40,503 nucleotides of DNA from NCBI RefSeq assembly GCF_018986435.1, contig NZ_JAHMIN010000006.1, positions 212,213-252,715 of the forward strand. The letters are read 5' to 3'. Positions within the stretch are counted from its first letter, which is position 1. Each line of letters opens with the position of its first letter. The DNA is from Hahella sp. HN01 (lineage in GTDB: Bacteria > Pseudomonadota > Gammaproteobacteria > Pseudomonadales > Oleiphilaceae). The notes under the pieces were generated by a model. The model was given only the letters and a program-made list of their open reading frames with translations. It was not told the DNA's origin and made no database searches. The translations under genes were made by a program, and so were the position numbers. Below are positions 33,280 to 40,503 of this stretch, piece after piece.

Positions 33280-35139
33280 CTATCGCCGTGGCGCCTTCTG
33301 CCGCATGAGTTCACGGCGCATGGCGTGGTCGGTGAGTCGACGTTCTTCTTTCGTCATATCGGGACCGCCGCGATCCTCGACCTGCATGACCGGCGGGAAA
33401 TCCGGATCATTAGGCACGCCGGGACGGACTTCCACAATGCCCATTTCCGGGAAGCGATCAATCATGTTCGCCAACTGGTTGTCGTAACCGACGCCAAGGG
33501 TGCGATCCCAATCCGAGCGCTCTTGATAGGCGGCGATACGCTCTTGGCGGGTCAGGCCGGTATCCATCACCTTGCTGTAGTTCTCTTCGCTTAACACCTG
33601 ATTCGGCACCCGCGCAGGCCAGAAGGTGGGCAAGTAAGGATCATATTGCGAGTCATAGCCGGACCGGCAGCTCGCGGTGTCGGTTTGCCAGGGAATCGCC
33701 ATCCAGCGGGTGATGGAGCCGGGGAACTGGGCGTAGAGCGGCCCGTTATAGGACAAGGCTTCCGCCGAGGTGAGCGTACTGCCGTAGTTCGGCTCTGGAT
33801 TGTTGGCCGCGCGGTGACGCCACCGATAGGGTTCGCTATACATGGTGGCGTGACGCACTGGCCAGGTCATTTCACAGCCGGGGTGAAAGGCGTCCGCCAG
33901 ACAGAATTCCAACGCGGCTTTGTCCAGACAGGCGGGCTGCTCGCTGATCGGCACGTCGTCGATGGAGCGGGGCGGGTTGGCGTCTGGATCGTAATCTGAC
34001 TCAAACTGCCCCTGCGCCCAGTATCCCAGCATGGCCAACTGGGTTTCCGTCAACGCGTTCATGGCGTTGCTGACCGGCGGCATGGGGACGTTCATGGCGT
34101 CGCCATACACCCAGGGCCAGAGGTTCATAGATATGTCGTTGCGACCGGGATGGCGAAATGCGTTGGCGACGATCCGCCGCAGCTCGGCATAGTCATCGCC
34201 GGGCATGGAGAGCTTGCGCAGATAGTCAGGGTCGAGAAAATGTTGCGGCATGCCGAATCCGAAACCTGCCGCAAATCCTGCGTTCATCCACTGCAAGTCA
34301 CACATGGCTTTCAGGACGGGAAGAATGTCATTCTGAAAGGAGGGGCAGGTGGGAGCGGGCGCCATACCGGCGTTGATCGCCAGGTCCGTCATCAATGCGT
34401 ACATGGTGCGCACGGACTTTTGCTGCGGCCCGTAATTGGGAGGCGCGACCACCACCCAGGCTGGCGCCACATCCAGTTTTCTACCGTTGAAAACGACCGT
34501 AGCGGTGACCGGACCATCGCTGGTGTCGTCATACCAGCCGTCGTTATTGGCGAAGGTTGTGGGCGGTTTGCCATCGTATGAAGCGGATTTGCCATGACCG
34601 CCGAACACCATCAGACGACCGGTCGAGTCAGTGCGTAATTCTCCCAGCGGCACCTCTATCCCCATGAACTTGCCGCCGCGAAACTGGTACTCCGGACCGT
34701 AGCTGGAGGGGGTGTTGATAGAACGGGGGCCAGGAGTAATGGATAGCTCGCTACGGTCTTTAACGCTGGCGTTACGCAAGGTGCTGGGCGTCGCCGCTGC
34801 GGCTTCCGGGATATCCAGCGCCAGTTCAAAGTTGTACCAGGCCGCCTTATGGTTGGCCAGCTCCACCGTCCACTCGATCTGGGTGACATCATCAATCGAC
34901 AACTCCCGCACTACCTGGCCGTTGCCGTCATAACCATAGATGCGGAACTCCGCCACTTCGCGCTTCAAAGCGCCAGTGGCGTCACGATACTCACCGGGTT
35001 CCTTGGGAGGCGGGTTCGACACCTGCGGCCCAATATAAAAACCGTCTTCTGCGAGGGAATTACCAACACGAGCGATGCCGATGGAGGGATGAATCCTGGC
35101 GTAAACAATCTGGTCGTCGGATTTGCTGCTGTTCGTCAT
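33280..35139 (-). CDS. LodA/GoxA-family CTQ-dependent amino-acid oxidase
   Basis: 619 aa. The N terminus IVYARIHPSIGIARVGNS is the family signature. LodA proteins oxidise an amino acid and release H2O2, using a cysteine tryptophylquinone made from a Cys and a Trp of the chain. The Cys is probably C422 (HPGCEMTWP) and the Trp W484 (MAIPWQTD); their spacing of 62 is close to that in LodA (C516 and W581). Substrate (lysine, glycine or other) is not determined, so lodA or goxA cannot be chosen. No Sec signal peptide, as in LodA, which is nevertheless found outside the cell. ATG 35139 follows AGGGAG; the longer frame from 35226 was rejected. First gene of the pair. Confidence 0.9.
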   Translation of the reverse strand: MTNSSKSDDQIVYARIHPSIGIARVGNSLAEDGFYIGPQVSNPPPKEPGEYRDATGALKREVAEFRIYGYDGNGQVVRELSIDDVTQIEWTVELANHKAAWYNFELALDIPEAAAATPSTLRNASVKDRSELSITPGPRSINTPSSYGPEYQFRGGKFMGIEVPLGELRTDSTGRLMVFGGHGKSASYDGKPPTTFANNDGWYDDTSDGPVTATVVFNGRKLDVAPAWVVVAPPNYGPQQKSVRTMYALMTDLAINAGMAPAPTCPSFQNDILPVLKAMCDLQWMNAGFAAGFGFGMPQHFLDPDYLRKLSMPGDDYAELRRIVANAFRHPGRNDISMNLWPWVYGDAMNVPMPPVSNAMNALTETQLAMLGYWAQGQFESDYDPDANPPRSIDDVPISEQPACLDKAALEFCLADAFHPGCEMTWPVRHATMYSEPYRWRHRAANNPEPNYGSTLTSAEALSYNGPLYAQFPGSITRWMAIPWQTDTASCRSGYDSQYDPYLPTFWPARVPNQVLSEENYSKVMDTGLTRQERIAAYQERSDWDRTLGVGYDNQLANMIDRFPEMGIVEVRPGVPNDPDFPPVMQVEDRGGPDMTKEERRLTDHAMRRELMRQKAPRR

Positions 35140-35661
35140 AACACACTCCCTTTGGTTAATCAGATACCCGCCATGCCATATCAGATGGCTGTTAAAGGAG
35201 TGTAGATGGTGGTTGGGGATTAACAAGCAAGAGAAATAACATTATTGAGGTCTGGCGAAACCCGGTTAGGATGTCAGACCGCCTGAAGTATTTTTTATCA
35301 CCATCTAGGGTCTTCCCTATCAGCCATATAGCCCCCGCCAGTTTGCCGATTGAGACAAGTGCTTATCTATCGTTAGGATAAAAATACTTTTGTCTCATTC
35401 TTTCGGAACACAACATGCAAGAAGGCATTCAAACAATATCCCTCCCAGATTCATGCCTTTTATGTGCTTTAGATTCCAGAAGCAAACTCAACTTGGTAAG
35501 CCTGCTTGTTTATACGAATAGGTTATAGGCCGTTGTTCTATGAAGGATTATGCTGAAGCAATTATGAGTGATAACATCCACCACCTTTGGCGCTCGCGGA
35601 GAGAAGAACTCCGCCGATTATCGTCTCAATTTATATAAACACTGTTAAACAAGGCCTTTCT
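35140..35661. other. Intergenic region; AT-rich part begins here and includes a duplicated leader
   Basis: About 520 bases between the lodA-like gene and the first LRR lipoprotein. The left part holds the promoter of lodA/lodB. A weak GGTCTG...CAGACC inverted repeat lies at about 35250-35280. From about 35490 to 35661 the sequence is repeated with ~80-90% identity upstream of the second LRR copy (37925-38098). It contains a 24-codon frame (35564-35638, MSDNI start). Confidence 0.6.
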
Positions 35662-36672
35662 ATGCTTCAGCGCACTCTAGCTCTAATGATATTCACTCTG
35701 TTTACCGGATGCGGACAATCCGAACCTCAAAAAGCTGAGCCAGAGGCTAATAATGCCCCTCAGTATTCTGAGGCTGAGGTTCAGAGACTTATCGATGTTT
35801 GTAAGAATCGGGGTGGAGAGTTCCCGATGGATGAATTGAATGCTTGTATTAAACTAAATAAATATAGTCGTTTCCATACGTTGGACTTGAGTAGAATAAA
35901 GATTAGGAAACTGCCAGAGAATATCTTTGAAGGAATGATTCATATTCGGCAGTTATTCCTTAATGAAAATTCAATTTCAGCACTCCCTGAATCAATAAAA
36001 GACCTTGTTGATCTAAAGGTTATCACGTTGGATTGGAATAAGTTTGAGTCGGTTCCAGAAGAGTTGTTTGAGATAGATGGGCTTAGAGATATATATATAT
36101 CCCATAATTCGGTAACTAAAGTTGATCAAGGCTTGAAAAATTCTACAAAGCTTAGAAGAATTATTCTTTCATTTAACAAATTGGAAGAGTTTCCGGCTGT
36201 GTTTTCTGAAATGCCTAATCTTAAAATCCTCGATTTGGCGTCAAACTCTATTTCGCGTGTGCCTAAAGAAATAGGGGGTATGTCTAGCCTTATAGGGTTA
36301 TCTCTGGCTGATAACAAGGTAGAAGAGGTTCCCGAGGAGATTGGGGCGCTTTCCAACTTAACCATGTTGGATTTAAGCGCAAATAAACTAAAAACATTGC
36401 CTGTAACAATAGCCAGGCTTCCAAATTTGACTCAACATATAAAAGAGCATAGTGGCTTTGTAAATAATCTTACGGCGCTTGGTTTTGAGGAAGATGGAGA
36501 GGAAATATATGGAGTTACGTTGTTAAAGGGATATCAGACAACACTACCTGTCAGCAGGTATTCAGGGATAAATATTTTATTTAACGATATTGATGAGCTC
36601 GATAAAGAGTTTTGCAATGTGTTTTTTATTAATGCTGATGATAAGACCTTAATTAATTGCGATGGTGAGTGA
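35662..36672 (+). CDS. LRR lipoprotein, copy 1 (intact)
   Basis: 336 aa from ATG 35662, with AAGG ahead. The signal peptide LQRTLALMIFTLFTGC has a lipobox-like FTGC, so the protein is probably lipid-anchored. A linker (GQSEPQKAEPEANNAPQYSE) is followed by a ~40-residue helical cap with two Cys. Then come about nine LRR units of ~23 residues (LPESIKDLVDLKVITLDWNKF, VPKEIGGMSSLIGLSLADNKV). The end is a distinctive domain: SGFVNNLTALGFEEDGEEIYGVTLLKG ... GINILFNDIDELDKEFCNVFF. Partner unknown; surface or periplasmic protein recognition is the expectation for a bacterial LRR. The 397-aa gene starts 8 bases later, so they are co-translated. AT-rich, unlike the chromosome to the left. Confidence 0.88.
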   Translation: MLQRTLALMIFTLFTGCGQSEPQKAEPEANNAPQYSEAEVQRLIDVCKNRGGEFPMDELNACIKLNKYSRFHTLDLSRIKIRKLPENIFEGMIHIRQLFLNENSISALPESIKDLVDLKVITLDWNKFESVPEELFEIDGLRDIYISHNSVTKVDQGLKNSTKLRRIILSFNKLEEFPAVFSEMPNLKILDLASNSISRVPKEIGGMSSLIGLSLADNKVEEVPEEIGALSNLTMLDLSANKLKTLPVTIARLPNLTQHIKEHSGFVNNLTALGFEEDGEEIYGVTLLKGYQTTLPVSRYSGINILFNDIDELDKEFCNVFFINADDKTLINCDGE

Positions 36673-36680
36673 GGTAAAAT

Positions 36681-37874
36681 ATGAAGTTTGACTCTGAGCT
36701 TAATGTTGATCTGTTAAGACATCAGGTAGGCACTATAGAAGGAAGTATCCAGGCTTCAATAAAGATATGGGAAACTGCTGCATGGCAGTTTATATCAAGT
36801 TATGAGGTTGCGTTATTAAGGTTTAAAAGTACAATAGAAAAGCAAGAAGAGATTGAGCGGAAGGCCGTTGACTACGCTTTTACTGCTCTAGCTCTAGCCG
36901 GCGGTAACTTGCTAACTGCTACTATTGCAAAAGGAATTGAAGGGTATATCTATGATAAGTCGCTGTCTTTTGTATGCAAGAATAACTTAGAAACTATTTT
37001 CAATCGTGTGTATTCTAATGAGAGTGTTAGAAGTATAATTGGTGGTGCTGTTAAGAAAGGGGAGGACGCTCTGCTTCAATCAGTTGTAAACACAATAAAG
37101 GAAAATGTTAGGCAGTATAAGTACAAAAATGAACCGTCAAAAAATAGCTCTATATGCGTACTTTCTGGAATGATGACTTATGTGGCTAATAAAGGTGAAA
37201 CCCTCAGGCGAGCTATTAGAGTGTCTGCAAATGCATATATAAATGCCGTTGGCACTAATTTTGAGCAAAGAAGGCTTGCGGATTATAACAATATGATAAG
37301 TGAGATTATTAACTGCAAATTCATGTTTCCCCCTGATATAGATGCTGTATCTAGCGCAGGAGGACAGTTCTCTGAGCAAAGAGCGGCAAGGGTGCAAGAA
37401 AAGATCGAGCTTTCAATGTACTTGGCAAGATTAATGGATACGGATGTATTAGTTCAGCGGTATATGAACAGCCCTGCAATCAAGAAAACACATGTTCGCA
37501 CCTCAATTAACTACTCTCCATCTCAGATCGGATATCCCAACACGCTACCAGAACGTATCGATGCTTATAACAATACAGGATTAATAGAGCAGAAAGTTGT
37601 GTACTCTTCTTACGGATCAAAAGTGGCGGAGGAACTTAATCGTCTGGCTAATAAAATATATAATCAAGGGAATATTGTTGAAGTGACTGCATGGACAGGA
37701 TCAAGGCCTAGCAGAGAGTCATTGGTAAAGGCTGAGAATTTGGCGAACATTCTTGGACAACCTTATCATCAACCTTTTGTAGGGTCAGATAGACCTATCT
37801 TGACGAGAGACTCGGGGTTATTTGGCTTGACTGAGGCTCAGAAGAAGGTAATAAAACAAAATAGTAAGTATTGA
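36681..37874 (+). CDS. Unrecognised 397-aa protein, partner of the LRR lipoprotein
   Basis: No family recognised and no signal peptide. Residues 1-60 are helical and amphipathic (IEGSIQASIKIWETAAWQFISSYEVALLRFKSTIEKQEEIER). Residues ~64-86 are the only fairly hydrophobic stretch (DYAFTALALAGGNLLTATIAKGI) and could insert into a membrane. The middle is helix-rich, and the last third is more strand-like (VVYSSYGSKVAEELNRLANKIYNQGNIVEVTAWTGSRPSRES). GAGTGAGG lies before the ATG, and only 8 bases separate it from the LRR gene. A decayed second copy at 39121-39310 shows that the pair was duplicated as a unit. An effector, toxin or adaptor that works with the LRR lipoprotein is a guess, not supported by motif. 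Confidence 0.8.
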   Translation: MKFDSELNVDLLRHQVGTIEGSIQASIKIWETAAWQFISSYEVALLRFKSTIEKQEEIERKAVDYAFTALALAGGNLLTATIAKGIEGYIYDKSLSFVCKNNLETIFNRVYSNESVRSIIGGAVKKGEDALLQSVVNTIKENVRQYKYKNEPSKNSSICVLSGMMTYVANKGETLRRAIRVSANAYINAVGTNFEQRRLADYNNMISEIINCKFMFPPDIDAVSSAGGQFSEQRAARVQEKIELSMYLARLMDTDVLVQRYMNSPAIKKTHVRTSINYSPSQIGYPNTLPERIDAYNNTGLIEQKVVYSSYGSKVAEELNRLANKIYNQGNIVEVTAWTGSRPSRESLVKAENLANILGQPYHQPFVGSDRPILTRDSGLFGLTEAQKKVIKQNSKY

Positions 37875-37924
37875 AGATGCTTTTCCATTGTTGCGCTGGT
37901 TTGCATCTTATTTTATGTGGAAAG

Positions 37925-38098
37925 CCTGTTGGTAAGCTGGTTCGTTTATACAAATTGGTTATAGTTTGATTCGTTGAAGGGAAAAATTGCTGAGACAATC
38001 ATGAGTGATAACATCCGCACCCTTCGGCGCTCACGGAGAGAAGAACTCCTTCGATTATTGTCTCAATTTATATAAGCACTGTTAAACAAGCCCTTTCT
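37925..38098 (+). repeat. Duplicated leader upstream of LRR copy 2
   Basis: Aligns with about 35490-35661 with few indels. The best-conserved part is 38000-38098, which keeps the 24-codon frame (38001-38075). Differences between the two frames are mostly amino-acid changing, while an inner hairpin (GGAG-loop-CTCC) and outer arms (TGAGTGATAA near the left, TTAT-GTCTCA near the right) persist. A structured RNA or regulatory DNA is therefore more likely than a peptide. Confidence 0.7.
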
Positions 38099-39103
38099 AT
38101 GCTTCAGCGCACTCTAGCTCTAATGATATTCACCCTGCTTGCCGGATGCGGACAATCCGAACCTTAAAATGCTGAGTCAGAGGCTAATAATGCTCCTCAG
38201 TATTCTGAGGCTGAGTTACAAGAATATGCCAATTCATGTAGAAATGATAAAAGCACATCACCCCTTGAAAGTGTCAGAGCATGTGTTGCCATAAACAAGG
38301 CGACAAAGTCTTACTGGCTTAATTTAGAACAGTGAGATTTGTTAGAGCTACCCGACGATATATTTTCTGGATTAGATCACGTCACAATTTTGAGTTTGAA
38401 CGAGAATAAACTTTCATCGTTGCCTTCATCAATTTCAGAGTTAAAGAGTTTGAGAGTTGTATACTTGGATGTGAATAACTTTAAAAGTATCCCCAATGAA
38501 CTTTTTTCTCTATCGAATGTTAAAGATATATTTATTTCCAGAAATATGGTTGAGAGTGTTGATCAGGGCGTTGTCAAAATGATTTCTCTTAGAAGAGTCG
38601 TTCTTTCCATGAATAAGCTTGAGGAGTTTCCATCTCCTTTTTTGGAACTATCTAATTTGAAAATTATAGACTTGTCTCTAAACTCGATTTCTCATGTCCC
38701 CAAAGATATCAATAAAATGAAGGGATTGATCGGGATTTCTCTTGCTGACAATAGTGTTGAATTTCTTCCAAAAGAGCTGGGTGAGATAAAAGGTCTAACA
38801 ATGCTTGACTTTAGCTCCAATAAGTTGAAAAGCATTCCAGTTGAGATATCGGCTCTTCCAAACCTTGTTGTAAAGGTTGAAGGGCATAGAGACTCTATAA
38901 AGCATTTTGCAACAATGGATTTTGAAGAAGACGGTAAGGAAATTCATGGGGTTGGCCTTTTAAACGGAGAAAAAACTGTTATCCCTCCGATTCAGTATTC
39001 AGGTTTGAATATCCTTTTTAACAATGTTGAAAGGCTGGATTCTTCATTCTGTAAAGTGTTTTTCTTGAAGAAAGATACTGATGCTTTACTTGAGTGCAAT
39101 TAA
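38099..39103 (+). pseudogene. LRR lipoprotein, copy 2, broken by two stop codons
   Basis: Reads as one frame of 335 codons homologous end to end with copy 1, but codon 23 is TAA (38165-38167, where copy 1 has CAA) and codon 79 is TGA (38333-38335). The signal peptide MLQRTLALMIFTLLAGC has an even better lipobox than copy 1. The remaining frame from 38336 on encodes the complete LRR array (LPSSISELKSLRVVYLDVNNF and so on) and the C-terminal FEEDGKEIHGVGLLNG ... YSGLNILFNNVERLDSSFCKVFF. Except for the two stops it has no frameshift, so the inactivation looks recent; a sequencing error at both sites is unlikely but possible. Confidence 0.85.
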
Positions 39104-39120
39104 TTATTGAGGTTTGCGGA

Positions 39121-39310
39121 TGAGATTTTATTTGGGATTAAATAAGAATTTGGTAAAGTCTCAAGTAGACACTGTCTAAATATGGCATCTCATCTGCTCA
39201 TAATAGGTGGGCCACTAATGCATGGAGATTTATTTATAATTACGAAGTGGCCTTGTGAGATTCAAGGATAAAATTGAGTCTCAAGCTGAGCTAGAAAGAG
39301 TCGTAATTAA
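39121..39310 (+). pseudogene. Decayed remnant of a second copy of the 397-aa gene
   Basis: Three short pieces in different frames match the N terminus of the 397-aa protein in order. From ATG 39121, MRFYLGLNKNLVKSQVDTV matches MKFDSELNVDLLRHQVGTI. In the next frame, NRWATNAWRFIYNYEVAL matches KIWETAAWQFISSYEVAL. In a third frame, from about 39255, RFKDKIESQAELERVV matches RFKSTIEKQEEIERKA. Two frameshifts are needed, and similarity stops by about 39310. It lies 17 bases after copy 2, as in the intact unit, so it is the leftover of the same gene pair. Confidence 0.8.
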
Positions 39311-39380
39311 ACAAAATGACTGGTTATTAATTGCACTTTTGGTTTTTTGTTTAAAGGTTTTGATGAGTATAAGAGATTCA

Positions 39381-40400
39381 ATGAGCTTAAAATACTCGGT
39401 GAAAATAAAGTCACAGAGTGATTGGAAGCAATATTTTTCCAAGGCGGATATATTTATCAATGTTATAAAGTATCTTTTTATAATCGCTCCGCTAATGGCG
39501 AGTTTTGGATGCGGGCAATCCGAACCTCAAAAAGCTGAGCCAGAGACTAACAATGCTCCTCAGTATTCTGAGGCTGAGATCCAACGATATGTGGATCAGT
39601 GTGACAAGCACGATGGGAAGTCCCCTATGGATATTGTGAGGGCATGTGTGAGATTGAATAAAGCCACACATTACCATACCCTCGACCTGAAGGGGCTAAA
39701 TATTGATACTCTTCCCGATGACATTTTTGATGGCCTGGAGCATGTCAAAATTTTATATCTTAGCGAAAATGCATTGTCTAGCTTGCCAAAGTCTATATCT
39801 GAAATGAAAAGTCTTAAGCGTGTTCACTTAGGTTGGAATCAGTTTGAGGAGTTTCCAGTTGAGCTGTTTAATATAGGTGGACTAAAAGATGTATATATTT
39901 CAAAAAATAAAATAATTCGCGTTGGTGAGGGGTTGAAGAATATTAAGTCTTTAAGAAGAGTAATTATTTCACATAATGACCTGAAAGAGTTTCCGCATGT
40001 TTTCACAGAGATGTCCTGGTTGAAAATCCTTGACCTGGGAACAAACTCCATTGACATAATTCCGAAATCTATAAGTAACATGTCTGGAATCATAGGGCTT
40101 TCCTTGTCCGATAATGACCTTAAAGAAATTCCCGTGGAAATAGGCGATTTAAAAAACCTAACAATGTTAGATGTTAGCTCTAATAAACTGCACTCACTCC
40201 CCGTGGAGCTAGCGCTCCTTCCCAAATTGATTGAGCCGGTCAGAAATCATAGTGGTTTTGTAAATAATTTGCTGGGGTTAGGGTTTGAGGAAGATGGTGA
40301 GGAAATTTATGGGGTTTCACTATTGAAAGGATATAAAACCACTCCTCCTGCAAGTCAGGCAAATCGCACTATGTGGCTACATAGTAGCCAGACCCGATAG
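39381..40400 (+). pseudogene. LRR lipoprotein, copy 3, fused at the start and truncated at the end
   Basis: The LRR body is open and well preserved: FGCGQSEPQKAEPETNNAPQ linker, helical cap, nine LRR units (LPKSISEMKSLKRVHLGWNQF, IPVEIGDLKNLTMLDVSSNKL) and SGFVNNLLGLGFEEDGEEIYGVSLLKG. Two things are wrong. At the 5' side there is no start codon directly before the hydrophobic VIKYLFIIAPLMASFGC segment; the frame runs on into the remnant of the 397-aa gene (open from 39255), and the nearest ATGs are 39363, 39381 and 39495. At the 3' side, similarity to copies 1 and 2 ends near 40355, and the last residues (QANRTMWLHSSQTR) are foreign, so the YSGINILFN...FC domain is missing. It may still be expressed, but is probably non-functional. 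Confidence 0.7.
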
Positions 40401-40503
40401 CACTTTTTTTAAGTAACCATGGTCCCAGCCCGCTCGTAGCCTCTTAGTTTTTATACCTCCTTTGTCCGTCTTCTCATTCTTCAATAAATTCAACGCCATA
40501 TGT
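40356..40503. other. Foreign sequence truncating LRR copy 3; possible mobile-element edge
   Basis: No gene is supported in the last ~150 bases. A short palindrome CTATGTGGCTACATAG (40369-40384) stands just after the break, followed by a T-run at 40404-40410. This could be the terminal repeat or terminator of an element that continues beyond the window; no transposase coding is visible. Confidence 0.35.

Noticed and set aside
35564-35638. 24-codon frame (MSDNI start) as a leader peptide, repeated at 38001-38075
   Set aside because: Differences between the two copies are mostly amino-acid changing and ribosome-binding sites are poor; reported instead as a duplicated leader of unknown nature.
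35643-35650. GTTAAAC before LRR copies 1 and 2, resembling an integron attC core (GTTRRRY)
   Set aside because: No matching RYYYAAC partner at a sensible distance and no integrase; seven degenerate bases are too little evidence.

Overview
The window looks like chromosomal DNA of a marine gammaproteobacterium. Most of it is GC-rich, with compact genes, many periplasmic or outer-membrane products, and a LodA/LodB-type quinoprotein oxidase pair. Hahella or a relative in the Oceanospirillales is my best guess; this is inference, because no rRNA or other marker gene is present. I see no tRNA, rRNA or CRISPR array.

Layout. 1-4211 (+): the 3' part of a MocR/aminotransferase-type gene, ccoG (cbb3 oxidase assembly), an orphan solute-binding protein and a hotdog thioesterase. 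4255-5565 (-): an AT-richer Mrr-type restriction-associated protein that stops where the nuclease domain should begin. 5810-8997: a second orphan solute-binding protein, two unknown genes, and a DUF695-RraB-membrane fusion. 9233-9841: periplasmic Cu/Zn superoxide dismutase. 10019-14316 (-): an RND efflux operon (adaptor then permease, no outer-membrane channel). 14323-15840: non-coding DNA plus three small unknown genes. 15875-20087: VOC protein, cytosolic LRR protein, methionine aminopeptidase, a small secreted protein bracketed by two inverted pairs of a 30-bp REP-like repeat, and a second thioesterase. 20391-22855: GlxA-type AraC regulator and a diguanylate cyclase. 23058-30101: tyrosine-decarboxylase-like enzyme, K+/H+ antiporter, PAP2 phosphatase and a POTRA/beta-barrel outer-membrane protein; the last two are divergent around an 11-bp-phased repeat array. 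30249-31970 (-): a CsgG / DUF4810 / DUF799 lipoprotein operon. 32077-35139 (-): lodB-lodA pair.

From about 35240 to the right end the base composition becomes clearly AT-rich. This part is a tandemly duplicated family. One intact unit encodes an LRR lipoprotein plus an unrecognised 397-aa protein. A second unit has decayed: two stops in the LRR gene and only a frameshifted remnant of the partner. A third LRR copy is fused to that remnant and cut off at about 40355 by unrelated sequence. The signal/linker segment is almost identical between copies while the LRR bodies diverge, and a non-coding leader is duplicated with the genes. This is the best candidate for an undescribed system here, possibly a surface recognition or effector/immunity type; its function is unknown.

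Other items worth a second look are the nuclease-less Mrr-type protein, the phased repeat array at 28201-28286, the DUF695-RraB-TM fusion and the REP pairs around 18640-19462. Starts were moved from the longest possible frame where a ribosome-binding site or signal peptide argued for it.
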